Shown here: positions 34,159 through 43,414 of the stretch, in pieces
Layout: every line of letters begins with the position of its first letter
Position numbering within the stretch: the first letter of the stretch is position 1
Source of the DNA: Phycicoccus sp. Soil802
GTDB lineage: Bacteria; Actinomycetota; Actinomycetes; Actinomycetales; Dermatophilaceae
DNA: 64,000 nucleotides
Reading direction: 5' to 3'
Assembly: GCF_001429605.1 (NCBI RefSeq)
Contig: NZ_LMSS01000005.1
Coordinates: 1 to 64,000 of the forward strand
The notes under the pieces: model-generated
What the model saw: the letters and a program-made list of their open reading frames with translations, nothing else
Databases searched by the model: none
Told to the model about the DNA's origin: nothing
Program-made: the position numbers and the translations under genes

Positions 34159-37100
34159 AGTGACTCCCTGATCCGGCGCAAGGTGATCCGTCGGCCCGCA
34201 CCGACCGCGGCAAGCCAGCCGACGGCGACGAGCACGAGGGCGGCACCGACGGCCGAGCCGACGATGGCCAGGGCGTCCGGCGCCAGCTCCAGCGCGGGCA
34301 CCGGGTCGGCGGCGCTGTCGAACAGGGGCACCAGCGGCATGGCCACCCACGAGCTGACCGCCCCGCAGACGACGCCGACGACCGTGCCGACGAGGACCAG
34401 CACGACCTGCTCGCGCACGAGCGACCGACGCAGCTCCTTGAGCGGCACGCCCGACATGTGGAGCGCGGCGAGGTCACGGGCCACCACGCGCCATCCGGTC
34501 ACGGTCATGACCAGGACGACGAGGGCGGCCAGCAGCACACCCATCCCGCCGGTGAAGACGGCCAGGCGCAGCCCCCACGCGGAGGCCGACTCGTCGAGGC
34601 GGTCCTTGGCGGCGGCCGTGCTGTGCCGGGCGAGCACCCCGACGCCCTGGGCCTGCAGCTGCGTGGCCACGGAGTCGGCCTCGGCCGGGTCGGCGACCCA
34701 CACCGAGAGGGTGCCGGCGTCGGGGAGGCGACCGCCGAGGCGGGCGAGCGTCTCATAGTCCACGAGGACGCCCTGGCTGCCCAGCACGGGAAGGGTGTCG
34801 ACGGTCTGCTGCGCCGCCGCGACCATCGGCGCACCGTTGAGGCCGATGGCGTCGAACCCCTGTGCAGTGCCGCCCGGCGGCACCGGTCCGGCGAGCAGCC
34901 CGGGCACGACAGCCGGCACATCGGCGTGTGACAGCGCGACCGCGAACCCGGTGCTGTTCAGCTCGAGCGCCAGCGTGTCGGCCCCCGCGGGCACTTGCTC
35001 GAGCTTGTCGCTGGTGCTGGTCGGCGGGGCGACGAAGGGGTTCCACTGGTTCGGGGCGGAGATGCCGAGCGACTTCCCGTCGATGCCGAGCCCGGTGATG
35101 CTCAGCGTGCCGCTCACCTGGCTGACCTGCTCGTCGGTCTTCCGGAACTCCAGGCCGTCGAGCCGGCAACCGTCGGGGCAGAGGAGGAGCCCGTTGAGCT
35201 CGGCAGATCCCTTGCCGCGCAACGGGATCTGCGCGATGAGCCTGGTCAGTCGCTGGCCGGTAGGACTGGTCACCGAGACCCGCAGCTCGTTCGGCTCCTC
35301 GGAGCCGGGGCCGATCGTGGGCGACACCGGGGCGCCGGACTGCCCGGCAGGTCGAGGCGTCGAGTCGTCCCCGGGAATGGTGAGGTCCCACGCAAGCCGG
35401 CCGGTCACCCTGCTGCCGGAGAGCTGCACGGGCGCGATGTCGGGAGGGGCGAGCGCCCCGAGCCGGTAGGGCTCACCGGGAGGAGCGAAGGAGGTCTCCT
35501 CGAAGTCCTTCGTGACGACCGCCATCGTGGCGGTCGAGCTCCGGTCGGCCTGCCGCACGATCGCGACGGGGCTGGCCAGCGTGCCGGTCGGGTCGATGGC
35601 GCGGACGGTGGCGAGCAGGCTGGTCGGGTTGCGGCTGTCGGTGTCGATCACCGCCGGGGCACCGGTCTGGACCTCTGCCCGGGCCTGCCAGTTGCGGTCA
35701 CCCACGACGAGGGCGTTCGCCGCGAAGACGGTGAGGGCCACCGCGACGCTGACCACCGTGACGACCTTGCGCAAGGTGGGTCGGCGCTCCAGCCCGAAGG
35801 CGGTGAGGGCCGGCCCGATCCGCCCGCGGCGCAGGTTCGCGCGTCCGCTGGCCCCGGCGACCGGGACCGCCAGCCGCGAGGCGACCAGCCCGGCAGCCAG
35901 GGCGACGAGGGTGGGGGTGACGAGCGCGAGCGGGCCTTCGAGCGAACCGGTCGCGAGCCCGATCAGGCCGAACACCGCGAGCGCCACGGCCAGGATGTCG
36001 ACGATCCCGAAGGCCCGCGCGCGTTCCCTCGACACTCGGCGCAGGAGCGCCGACACGGTGAGCCGCTGGACCGGCCGCGCGGCCAGCCAGATGGCCACTG
36101 CACACACGACGGCCGAGGCAGCCAGCGCGACCACGGAGTACCAGGGCACCTCGAAGGGAACACCGTCAGGGAGGAGGAACCACCGCACCAGCGTCGTCAG
36201 CAGCAGCGCGAGGGCGAAGCCGATCGGCAGGCCGATCGCCACGGTCGCGGCCAGCTCACCCATGACGATGCGCCCGGCACCCTCACGGCTGCGGCCGCGG
36301 AGCCTGGCCAGCGCCACCTCGGGTCTACGCTGTTCCACGGCCGCCTGCGCGACCAGCAGCAGGATGGCGGCGGCGAGCAGACCGAGCTGGGCCATCAGCA
36401 ACGGCACGATGACCCGCAGCTGGTGCTGGCCGACCCTGATGCCGTCGATGATCGTCGGCAGCTGGGTCTCGACGAGCGCGCCGTCGATGCCCTCGCCGGC
36501 CGACCGGTCGCCGCCCTTGGCCGCGAGCACGTCCGAGATCTGCTGCAGGTTGCCGAGCGTGAACAGGTCGCGCTTGAGGGGGAACGTCAGGGTCGCCTGC
36601 GCCACGCTCCAGTCGCGGGTGAAGGTGGCCTCGGTGGTGACGAAGTCGTCGATGCCCGGCACCTGCTCCAGGCCCACGGTGATGAGCGTGCCCGACTTGC
36701 CGTCGAGCTGGGTGCGTTGCCAGTACGCAGCGTCGGGGACGACCTCGTAGGCCCCGACGACCTTCAGGGTCGCCGTGGGTCGCTCGGTCTGGCTGATGCT
36801 CGGCACCGGCGTCGTGAGCTTGGTGCCGACCGGCCACTGCCAGGCCGCCAGGTCCTTGGCCGACACGAGGATCTCCCCCGGAACGCGCGGGCACGTCCCC
36901 GTGGTGATCTTCAGGTGCTGGCACACCTGGTCGCGAGCGACGAGGTCACCCGGCGACGGCTTCAGCCCGGCTCGCGGCACGATGTTGATCGAGTCGGCCA
37001 GCTGCCCGACCGGGGCGCCGTAGAGGACGCGCACCGACCCCGGCACGTTGCCGCTGAGAGCGGAGGGCCCGAACACCGGGTTGGCCGTGCCGCGGCCGGC

Positions 37101-37274
37101 GCGCACCACGAGCGCGGTGTCGGCGACGCTGGCCGAGCTGATGCTGGAGCGCAGCAGCGACTGCTCGAGGGCCCGCTGGTAGAGCGGTGCGAAGACGGCG
37201 CAGGTGGCGACCAGCGCGGCGAGCAGGACGAGCACGACCGCCTGGGCCCGGCGATATCTGATCGCAGCCCACAT
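34155..37274 (-). CDS. FtsX/MacB-type ABC permease, 1039 residues
   Basis: A large permease with an N-terminal membrane helix (about 10-30), a periplasmic-type domain (about 40-320), a central cluster of membrane helices that includes an FtsX-like block (MAQLGLLAAAILLLVAQAA, then the coupling sequence EVALARLRGRSREGAG), a second extracytoplasmic domain (about 470-850) and four C-terminal helices ending near the stop. This duplicated FtsX arrangement is typical of actinobacterial lipoprotein, lipid or antibiotic-peptide exporters. The ATG at 37274 has GGAGG 10 nt upstream. It is the first gene of the exporter operon. Confidence 0.87.
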   Translation of the reverse strand: MWAAIRYRRAQAVVLVLLAALVATCAVFAPLYQRALEQSLLRSSISSASVADTALVVRAGRGTANPVFGPSALSGNVPGSVRVLYGAPVGQLADSINIVPRAGLKPSPGDLVARDQVCQHLKITTGTCPRVPGEILVSAKDLAAWQWPVGTKLTTPVPSISQTERPTATLKVVGAYEVVPDAAYWQRTQLDGKSGTLITVGLEQVPGIDDFVTTEATFTRDWSVAQATLTFPLKRDLFTLGNLQQISDVLAAKGGDRSAGEGIDGALVETQLPTIIDGIRVGQHQLRVIVPLLMAQLGLLAAAILLLVAQAAVEQRRPEVALARLRGRSREGAGRIVMGELAATVAIGLPIGFALALLLTTLVRWFLLPDGVPFEVPWYSVVALAASAVVCAVAIWLAARPVQRLTVSALLRRVSRERARAFGIVDILAVALAVFGLIGLATGSLEGPLALVTPTLVALAAGLVASRLAVPVAGASGRANLRRGRIGPALTAFGLERRPTLRKVVTVVSVAVALTVFAANALVVGDRNWQARAEVQTGAPAVIDTDSRNPTSLLATVRAIDPTGTLASPVAIVRQADRSSTATMAVVTKDFEETSFAPPGEPYRLGALAPPDIAPVQLSGSRVTGRLAWDLTIPGDDSTPRPAGQSGAPVSPTIGPGSEEPNELRVSVTSPTGQRLTRLIAQIPLRGKGSAELNGLLLCPDGCRLDGLEFRKTDEQVSQVSGTLSITGLGIDGKSLGISAPNQWNPFVAPPTSTSDKLEQVPAGADTLALELNSTGFAVALSHADVPAVVPGLLAGPVPPGGTAQGFDAIGLNGAPMVAAAQQTVDTLPVLGSQGVLVDYETLARLGGRLPDAGTLSVWVADPAEADSVATQLQAQGVGVLARHSTAAAKDRLDESASAWGLRLAVFTGGMGVLLAALVVLVMTVTGWRVVARDLAALHMSGVPLKELRRSLVREQVVLVLVGTVVGVVCGAVSSWVAMPLVPLFDSAADPVPALELAPDALAIVGSAVGAALVLVAVGWLAAVGAGRRITLRRIRESL

Positions 37275-37424
37275 GCCGTCAGTGCCTCCGTGTGTCCGGC
37301 GGAAGAAACCCCCACGGGCCGTCCCGTACCCGCTCGACCCTAAGGCGGATTCGTCCGGGAGCGGGCCACATTCCGGCAACGATTCACGGTCCCGGACCTA
37401 CGACGGCGCAGGTGTTGCGGCGGG
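37275..37424 (-). promoter_or_regulatory. 150 bp gap upstream of the exporter operon
   Basis: The only clear signal is TAGGGT on the minus strand (37337-37342), a possible -10 giving a leader of about 55 nt with GGAGG before the permease start. No good -35 was found at normal spacing. Confidence 0.35.
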
Positions 37425-37733
37425 CTACTCCTGCGCGTCGATGGCCGCCTCGAGGCGGTCGAGCTTGGCGGTGAGCTCACCGGCATACCCGTCGCGGATG
37501 TCCGCCTTGAGGACGAGGCTGACGCGCGGACCGTACCGGGCCACGGCGTCGACGGCGCCCTTCACGACGGCCATCACCTCGTCCCACTCCCCCTCGACCT
37601 CGGTGAACATCGACGAGGTGCGGTGTGGCAGCCCCGACTCGCGCACGACGGTGACGGCGGCGGCGACCGCCTCACTCACCGAACCGGTGGAGTCGGCGGG
37701 CATGGACGGGGCGACGGAGAAGGCGACGAGCAT
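37425..37733 (-). CDS. MTH1187/YkoF-family thiamine-binding protein
   Basis: A 102-residue protein of the small thiamine-binding (DUF77) family. The first strand MLVAFSVAPS and the helix SVSEAVAAAVTVVRESGLP are typical, as are the central TSSMFTEVEGEWDEVMAVVKGAVDAV and the strand VSLVLKADIRDG. Family members bind thiamine or a related ligand as tetramers; the physiological role is unsettled. The ATG lies 6 nt after TACGGT (minus strand, 37740-37745), which overlaps a copy of the GTATGCCG octamer, so the mRNA is probably leaderless. Confidence 0.83.
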   Translation of the reverse strand: MLVAFSVAPSMPADSTGSVSEAVAAAVTVVRESGLPHRTSSMFTEVEGEWDEVMAVVKGAVDAVARYGPRVSLVLKADIRDGYAGELTAKLDRLEAAIDAQE

Positions 37734-37807
37734 GAGCCCACCGTATGCCGCGTGCCTGAGCCCCGTCGCACCCCCCGGTGCGACGGGGCTGGGCCCCCGG
37801 TCTCGGC

Positions 37808-38869
37808 TCAGCCGTCGAGGTGGCGCTGGTAGGCCAGCAGGGCCTCGACGCGACGGAACCCGAGCTCGACGTTGACGCCGACCATGTGGGCGTTCTGCTC
37901 GGCGTTGCAGGTCTGCACCCGCTTCGCCTCGGGAGCCACCTCGGCCAGGCCCTGCAGGCCGCGCGCCTTGACCGCCATGCCGAGCCGGTGGCCCCGGTGG
38001 TCCTTGCGGACCAGGGTGCCCCACTGCATGACCTCGTCGGGGTCGTCGGCCGACACCACCAGGTCGTTGTAGGCCACGACCTCGCCCGAGGGTGCGATCG
38101 CCACGGTGTGCAGCATCGTGCGGCCCTGGGCCTGCAGCCGACCCAGCTCCTCGAGATAGGTCTCAGGGCTGAGCGCCTCCTCCTCGAAGTCGACCTCGCC
38201 GGTCGGGGCGTCGACGGCCAGCTGGTTCCAGCACTCGCAGTAGGACGCCTGCAGCTCCTCCGGGAGCGAGCCGCGGTGGAACTCGATGCGGTAGCCCTCG
38301 TGGTGCGCTGCCGCCCCGGCGGCGAGCTCGGTCAGCCGACCCGGGTCGAGCGGCAGGTCGAGGATGCGGCGGATCTCGGTGTTGGCGTAGGTGAAGCCGT
38401 GTCGCTCGGCGAACCGCGCATGGGGGTGGCCCTCGCGGGCGTCGTCGGGCACGTTGGTCTCGACGAGGACCGTCCGGCGTCCCTCTTCGCGGGTCCGCTC
38501 GATCATCCGCTCGATCAGGGCACCGCCGGCTCCCCGGTGGCGCAGCTCGGGATCGACGTCGAGCTCGGCCCAGGTGAACTGGGTGTTGTCGAGCAGCGGG
38601 AACCACAGCAGCGCGAGGCCCGCGACGCGACCGTCCACCAGCGCGACGATCGGCTCGAGACGCTCGACCGTGCTCTCCGACCGCAGCTGGACGGTCATCT
38701 CGCGCAGGGACCACGTCTTGCCCCACGGGCGCTGGTACTTCTTGGAGGCGTTGCTCGCCTCGTGGGCCGCCGCGACCTCCGCGTCGTCGTGGATGTCGAG
38801 CGGGCGGACGACGACGCCGTGCGCCACGTCGTCGCGCAGGGTCACGGGTGAGTCCGTCGTCGTCTCCAT
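37808..38869 (-). CDS. GNAT N-acetyltransferase, two-domain
   Basis: A 353-residue protein of two GNAT modules. The N-terminal one (about 15-165) has the acetyl-CoA loop ELRHRGAGGALIERMI; the C-terminal one (about 185-353) has TLVRKDHRGHRLGMAVKARGL and the usual QTCNAEQNAHMVGVNVELGF near the end. Both pyrophosphate loops (RxxGxG/A type) look usable. Mycothiol synthase has the same two-module form, but its specific residues were not recognised, so the substrate stays open. The ATG at 38869 was preferred; GACACT lies 6 nt upstream as a weak leaderless -10. Confidence 0.83.
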   Translation of the reverse strand: METTTDSPVTLRDDVAHGVVVRPLDIHDDAEVAAAHEASNASKKYQRPWGKTWSLREMTVQLRSESTVERLEPIVALVDGRVAGLALLWFPLLDNTQFTWAELDVDPELRHRGAGGALIERMIERTREEGRRTVLVETNVPDDAREGHPHARFAERHGFTYANTEIRRILDLPLDPGRLTELAAGAAAHHEGYRIEFHRGSLPEELQASYCECWNQLAVDAPTGEVDFEEEALSPETYLEELGRLQAQGRTMLHTVAIAPSGEVVAYNDLVVSADDPDEVMQWGTLVRKDHRGHRLGMAVKARGLQGLAEVAPEAKRVQTCNAEQNAHMVGVNVELGFRRVEALLAYQRHLDG

Positions 38870-38911
38870 ACCTCGAGTGTCCGACCTGGACTGGTCCCGC
38901 GACAACGGGTT

Positions 38912-39155
38912 TTAGCCAGCGGCGACGGGGTGGCCGTGGTGGGTGGCCCACTCGTGGTCGAGCACGGCCATCACGATCGAGTCGACCCACTCGCCGTCGA
39001 GGCGCAGCGCGTCGCGCCGGACCCCTTCGCGCACGAAGCCGCTGGCTTCGTCCGGCACGTCCGCAGTCCCGGCGCTGACGCAGCACCACGAGATCGCCGG
39101 TGAGGGTGGGCTTCTCGGCGAACGTGGTCGTGGCCTCGAAAGTCCTCTCGCTCAC
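38912..39155 (-). pseudogene. GNAT acetyltransferase remnant, internal deletion and frameshift
   Basis: The 5' part encodes VSERTFEATTTFAEKPTLTG then DLVVLRQ, a normal N-terminal strand of RimJ-type GNAT proteins. After a frame change the sequence continues TADVPDEASGFVREGVRRD, joined to ALRLDGEWVDSIVMAVLDHEW, a normal C-terminus. The middle, with the acetyl-CoA site (about 110 residues), is missing. The original GTG overlaps the upstream gene's stop as GTGA, so the relic still sits in its operon position. It cannot make an active enzyme. Confidence 0.72.
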
Positions 39156-39589
39156 TCCGTCGCGCCCACGGGGACGCCGATGTCGTAGTCCCACCGTCCC
39201 GCCGACCGGCCGGCCTCTAGGACCCGGTCGAGCGCGCCGGGGTCCACGTCCGCCGGCACGTCGACGGCGACCAACCCGTGCTCGGTGCCCTGGGCCGCGC
39301 ACCCGATGGCCTCCAGCTCGGCGACGACCTCCTCGAAGGTCGTCTCGGCGAACGGCACCACCCGGACCGTCCCGTGCCCGGACGCCAGCAGCACCGAGGT
39401 GACCCACCACCGGTCGTCGTCCTCGGTCTGGACCACCGACACGATGTCGTCCACGGCGATGCCGTTGGTGAAGACGGGCACGCCGACCACTGTGCAGGCA
39501 CCGTCGTGGCGCAGCTCGACGTCGAGCTCCTCGCTGTCGAACGGCGGGTAGCCGTCCTCGTCCTGCTCGAGCGACACGTAGGCGTGCAT
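39152..39589 (-). CDS. DUF4265 domain-containing protein
   Basis: A 145-residue acidic protein that matches the DUF4265 pattern: an opening strand, the SH3-like part CTVVGVPVFTNGIAVDDIVSV (about 32-52), WWVTSVLLASGHGTVRVV and a helix with FEEVVAELEAIGC. The function is unknown. GGAAAGG lies 5 nt before the ATG. It follows the FAD oxidoreductase gene's opposite neighbour closely: 15 bp separate it from the stop of the gene at 39605, and its own stop overlaps the GNAT relic. Confidence 0.8.
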   Translation of the reverse strand: MHAYVSLEQDEDGYPPFDSEELDVELRHDGACTVVGVPVFTNGIAVDDIVSVVQTEDDDRWWVTSVLLASGHGTVRVVPFAETTFEEVVAELEAIGCAAQGTEHGLVAVDVPADVDPGALDRVLEAGRSAGRWDYDIGVPVGATE

Positions 39590-39604
39590 GGGGACCTTTC
39601 CGGG

Positions 39605-41293
39605 TCAGGGGGCGAGGTAGGCGTGGACCAGGGCGACCGTCGCGGCGCCCTCACCGCTGGCGGAGGCGACCCGTTTCATCGAGCCGGCCCGGAGGTCCCC
39701 GGCCGCGAAGATGCCGGGCACCGTGGTCTCGAGGGCGGCGGGTGGGCGGCCGTCGGACCAGTGCTCCATCGGCACCTCCCGACCGGTGTAGACGAAGCCA
39801 CGTTCGTCGCGGACGACCTCCGCGGGCAGCCAGTCGCCGCAGGGGTCGGCCCCGAGCAGCAGGAAGAGCCCGCCCGCGTCGAGCCGCTCGGAGCCGTCCG
39901 GTCCCCTGAGCTGGAGCCACTGGAGCGACGAGTCGCCTCCGCCACCGACGACCTGCGTGGTGGTCCGGACGCTGATCCGGGACGTCGAGGCGATCTCACG
40001 GATCAGGTAGTCGGACATGGTCGCCGCTAGGTCGGGGCGACGCACACAGAGGGTGACGCTCGCGGCATACCGGGCGAGGTAGACCGCCGCCTGTCCCGCG
40101 GAGTTGCCACCGCCGACGACGAAGGCGTCGCGCCCCTCCATCTCGCGGGCCGCGCTGGTCGCGGCGCCGTAGTAGACGCCGAGGCCGACCAGCTCTTCGA
40201 GCGAGTCGATGCCGAGCCGCCGGTAGGTCACGCCGGTGGCGACCAGCACGGCTCGCGCCTGCAGCTCACCACCCTCGGTGCGCACCACGTGGGGGTCGCC
40301 CGGCCCCACCCCGGGGACGATGCCCTCGGCGGCGACACCGGTGTAGATCCGCGCCCCGAACCGGGCCGCCTGGAAGCGCGCCCGCTGAGCCAGCCGCATG
40401 CCGGAGATGCCGCGGGGGAAGCCGAGGTAGTTGCGGATCATCGAGCTGGTGCCGGCCTGTCCCCCCACGGCGTCGGACTCGATGACGACGGTGTCGAGGC
40501 CCTCGGACGCGCCGTAGACCGCGGCGGCCAGGCCGGCCGGTCCGGAGCCGATGACGACGAGGTCGATCAGGTCGTCGGCGTCCATCGTCTGGGGCGAGCC
40601 GTAGACAGCGCGCGCCACCATGCGGGCGGTCGCGCCTTCGATGACCTGGTTGATCACCCCGGACGCCACGACGGGGAACGCCGGGGAAGCGCCGCTCTGC
40701 ACCGACGGCAGCTCCGACAGCACCCGTCGGCCGACCTCGCTGTCAGGTGAGTAGACCCGGTGCGGGAGGCCCATCCGGTCGAGGAAGTCACGGATACGGG
40801 CGACCTCGGCCCGCGACCCACCCTCGATGATCTGCACGCCCTCGACCTCGGGGGTCGAGGCGGTCCAGCCCCAGTCGGAGAGGTACTCGGTGACGGCGGT
40901 GTGGAACTCCTCGTCGCGGGGTCCTTGCGGAATCAGCAGGTAGGTGTCGATCCGCCCGCGCCCCAACGCTTCCCGGAGCTTGGCCAGCGAGAGGTTGTAG
41001 TCGCCCCGGGTGGTGAGGCAGATCCTGCGGGCGGCCGGCAGCAGGGTGTGCAGCTCGTCGAGCAGGTCGAGCCCCACCTCCACACCCGGCAGGGTCCACC
41101 CAACCCCGAGCAACGCCACGGGCTGCTGGTCCTCGAGCGCTTGGCGCACCAGCTCGCGCCCACCGGCCGCGTCGTCGGCGCACAGGATGTCGTAATCCCT
41201 TGCGTAGCGCCCGAATTCACTGTCGACCACGGGGATGTGTTCGGCCGCGACGATGAGGACGATCGCCGGACGAACGCGAGCCGGGGTGGTCAT
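39605..41293 (-). CDS. Receiver-like domain fused to a cysteine-less TrxR-like flavoprotein
   Basis: A 562-residue fusion. Residues 1-135 have the alpha/beta pattern of a response-regulator receiver (IVLIVAAEHIPVVDSEF, VALLGVGWTLPGVEVGLDLL, RRICLTTRGDYN). A short thioredoxin/glutaredoxin-like linker follows (about 150-215). From about 245 there is a thioredoxin-reductase-like flavoprotein: FAD loop VVIGSGPAGLAAAVYG, NADPH loop VVGGGNSAGQAAVYLA and FAD loop FAAGDLRAGSMKRV. The redox pair CxxC is absent: the stretch reads GVYYGAATSAAREMEG. It may pass electrons to another partner or sense redox state. It is 10 bp downstream of the kinase gene. Confidence 0.87.
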   Translation of the reverse strand: MTTPARVRPAIVLIVAAEHIPVVDSEFGRYARDYDILCADDAAGGRELVRQALEDQQPVALLGVGWTLPGVEVGLDLLDELHTLLPAARRICLTTRGDYNLSLAKLREALGRGRIDTYLLIPQGPRDEEFHTAVTEYLSDWGWTASTPEVEGVQIIEGGSRAEVARIRDFLDRMGLPHRVYSPDSEVGRRVLSELPSVQSGASPAFPVVASGVINQVIEGATARMVARAVYGSPQTMDADDLIDLVVIGSGPAGLAAAVYGASEGLDTVVIESDAVGGQAGTSSMIRNYLGFPRGISGMRLAQRARFQAARFGARIYTGVAAEGIVPGVGPGDPHVVRTEGGELQARAVLVATGVTYRRLGIDSLEELVGLGVYYGAATSAAREMEGRDAFVVGGGNSAGQAAVYLARYAASVTLCVRRPDLAATMSDYLIREIASTSRISVRTTTQVVGGGGDSSLQWLQLRGPDGSERLDAGGLFLLLGADPCGDWLPAEVVRDERGFVYTGREVPMEHWSDGRPPAALETTVPGIFAAGDLRAGSMKRVASASGEGAATVALVHAYLAP

Positions 41294-41303
41294 GGCCTTC
41301 GCG

Positions 41304-42845
41304 TCACTGCTTGTCGCTGTCGATGAGCCACGAGTCGCCGTCCTGGACGAAGGTCAGCGTGTGGGTCTCGTCGCTCTTGTCGCCGTCCTTGGGCTTGAAG
41401 GTCAGCTCGACGACTGCCTTGTCGTTGGCCGAGTCGGCCTCGACGTTGCCGACGTCCACCGACTCGATGCTGTCCCAGAAGGTCTCGTACCCCTCGCGCC
41501 CGTCGGAGTCCTGCTGCATCTTCGGCGTCAGCTGGGCGAAGGTGTCGTCGCGCTTGTTCGCCTTCGTGACGTCGCGGTAGTAGGACTCGACGAACCGGGT
41601 CAGCCTCGCGTCGTCCTGGGCCGTGTCGGCGGTCGTGGTGGTCGTCGTGGTGGACGACGACGAGCTCGACGAGCTGCTCGACGACGACGTCTTCGAGGGG
41701 GTCTGCGTCTGCGTCTTGGTGGAGGTCACCGTGGTGGTCTGGCCGGGGGTCGGCCTGTTCGTGCCGAAGCCGTCGGTCAGCGCGTAGGCGATGCCGAGGG
41801 CGAGCAGCGCCAGCACGACGAGTGCCACGATCCAGGCGGTGGACCGCGAGCGCCCGTCGTCACGACGGTCGTCGTAGCGATCACGGCGTTCGTCGTAGGC
41901 CTGGTCCCGCGGGGGTGCAGGCGGGGGCGGCGGAGGTGTCTCGAGCCGCTGGGTGCTCTCGAGGGGTGTGCCGAGGACCTCGGTGGCGGCGGCAGCGGCC
42001 CCAGCCCCACCCAGCGCCGTCCCTGCCGGAAGCGCCATGGTGGCGTCGCCGTGGGCGATCCGGTCGAGCCGCTCGGAGGCGGTGGCCATGTCCCAGCGGC
42101 GCTCGGGGTCCTGGTCCATCATCGCCGCGATGGCGCCACCCATCGGTCCGGCCTTCTGCACGGGCCGCGCGTCGCCGCGCGCGATCGCCTGCAGGGTGGC
42201 CAGCGGGTTGGCCTGCGACTCGTAGGGCGGCTGCCCCTCGACGGCGTAGTAGAGCGTCGCCCCCAGGGCCCAGACGTCCGACGCGGGGGTCGGATTGCCG
42301 CCGCGGGCCAGCTCGGGCGAGAGGTAGCCGGGCGTGCCGGTCATGAACCCGGTCTGGGTCAGCTGGTCGTCGGCGTGGGCCCGGGCGATCCCGAAGTCGC
42401 TGATCTTCGGCGTGCCCGCCAGGTCGATGAGGATGTTGCCGGGCTTGATGTCGCGGTGCACGATGCCCCGCTCGTGGGCGGTCGCGAGCGCACTCGCCAC
42501 CGCCGAGCCGATCTCAGCGACCCGGGTCGGGGGCAGGGCGCCGACGTCGCGGATCCGCTCGGCGAGGCTCTGCCCTTCGACGTACTCCATGACCAGCCAG
42601 TGCGAGTCGTTCTCGTCGACCACGTCGAAGACCCCGACGGCGTGCGGGTCGTTGAGCGACGCCGCGATCCGCGCTTCCCGCATGGCCCGCGCGGCCGCAG
42701 CCGGCTCGCCCGGCAGGGCACCGATCTGCTTCACGGCGACCTCTCGACCGAGCACCGTGTCGAGGCACAGCCACACCGTGCCCATCCCGCCGCTGCCGAT
42801 GGGACGGACCACCTCGTAGCGTCCGGCGATGACCTGGGGCTGCAC
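41304..42845 (-). CDS. Membrane Ser/Thr protein kinase, PknB-like
   Basis: A 513-residue Hanks-type kinase. The glycine loop IGSGGMGTVW (about 17-26), ATP lysine VAVKQI, catalytic loop IVHRDIKPGNIL (about 128-139), DFG in ISDFGIARA and activation loop TGFMTGTPGYLSPE are complete. A proline-rich and arginine-rich juxtamembrane part (about 285-330) leads to one membrane helix WIVALVVLALLALGIAYAL, then an outer linker with a run of 13 serines and 7 threonines, and a compact C-terminal domain (about 405-513) with an NTF2-like look. No PASTA repeats are present, so it is not the PknB of division. The start is GTG with AAGGA 5 nt upstream. Confidence 0.9.
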   Translation of the reverse strand: MQPQVIAGRYEVVRPIGSGGMGTVWLCLDTVLGREVAVKQIGALPGEPAAAARAMREARIAASLNDPHAVGVFDVVDENDSHWLVMEYVEGQSLAERIRDVGALPPTRVAEIGSAVASALATAHERGIVHRDIKPGNILIDLAGTPKISDFGIARAHADDQLTQTGFMTGTPGYLSPELARGGNPTPASDVWALGATLYYAVEGQPPYESQANPLATLQAIARGDARPVQKAGPMGGAIAAMMDQDPERRWDMATASERLDRIAHGDATMALPAGTALGGAGAAAAATEVLGTPLESTQRLETPPPPPPAPPRDQAYDERRDRYDDRRDDGRSRSTAWIVALVVLALLALGIAYALTDGFGTNRPTPGQTTTVTSTKTQTQTPSKTSSSSSSSSSSSSTTTTTTTADTAQDDARLTRFVESYYRDVTKANKRDDTFAQLTPKMQQDSDGREGYETFWDSIESVDVGNVEADSANDKAVVELTFKPKDGDKSDETHTLTFVQDGDSWLIDSDKQ

Positions 42846-42897
42846 TGGGGTCCTTTCGATGGGGTCCGACGATCACCCTATTCGCCGCGGCTGTTCC

Positions 42898-42928
42898 TTG
42901 ACACTCGGCGGGACCCCCGTGCCACGCT
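42898..42928 (+). promoter_or_regulatory. Promoter of the globin gene
   Basis: TTGACA (42898-42903) and CACGCT (42923-42928) are 19 bp apart, and the -10 ends 6 nt before the ATG at 42935, so the transcript is probably leaderless. Confidence 0.5.
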
Positions 42929-42934
42929 CCGGAG

Positions 42935-43399
42935 ATGCGGCCGACCCTGTACGAGTTCGCCGGGGGCGACGAGGCGTTCCTCGCCCTCGCCCGTGCGCAC
43001 CACGAGCGGTGCGTCGCCGACCCCCTCCTCAACCACCCGTTCAGCAAGGAAGACCTGAACCCGCACCACGTGGAGCGCCTGGCCGCCTACTGGGCCGAGG
43101 TGCTGGGTGGGCCGCCGCGCTTCTCCGAGCAGCTGAGCGACCACTCGTCGCTGCTCCGGCTGCACGCCGGCAACGGCCCCGGCATGCTGGAGCTCGGGCC
43201 CCGGTTCGTCGACTGCTTCGTGGCCGCCGCAGACGACGTGGGCCTGCCCGCCGACCCCGAGTTCCGCGCGGCCCTGCGGGCCTACATGGAGTGGGCGGTC
43301 GCCGACGTCAACGAGTTCCACGACGAGGGCGCCACCGTCCCCGACGGCTTCGGTATGCCGCGCTGGGACTGGGACGGGCTGGTCACCTCCGGCCGGTGA
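42935..43399 (+). CDS. Truncated hemoglobin (group II-like globin)
   Basis: A 154-residue truncated globin. YEFAGGDEAFLALARAHHERCV is the usual opening with the B-helix, then NHPFSKEDLNPHHVERLAAYWAEVLGGP, which is the CD/E region; the proximal histidine is likely the H in DHSSLLRLHAGNG (about 70-82). The last segment YMEWAVADVNEFHDEGATVP is a family-typical end. Such proteins bind oxygen or NO and help in redox or nitrosative stress. It is transcribed away from the kinase gene and ends before a strong hairpin. Confidence 0.83.
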   Translation: MRPTLYEFAGGDEAFLALARAHHERCVADPLLNHPFSKEDLNPHHVERLAAYWAEVLGGPPRFSEQLSDHSSLLRLHAGNGPGMLELGPRFVDCFVAAADDVGLPADPEFRAALRAYMEWAVADVNEFHDEGATVPDGFGMPRWDWDGLVTSGR

Positions 43400-43414
43400 T
43401 GACCCCACCCGCGC

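Noticed and set aside
41640-41700. A microsatellite in the kinase gene as a contingency locus
   Set aside because: The serine and threonine run uses mixed codons (TCG, AGC, ACC, ACG) in multiples of three and is a common linker in membrane kinases.
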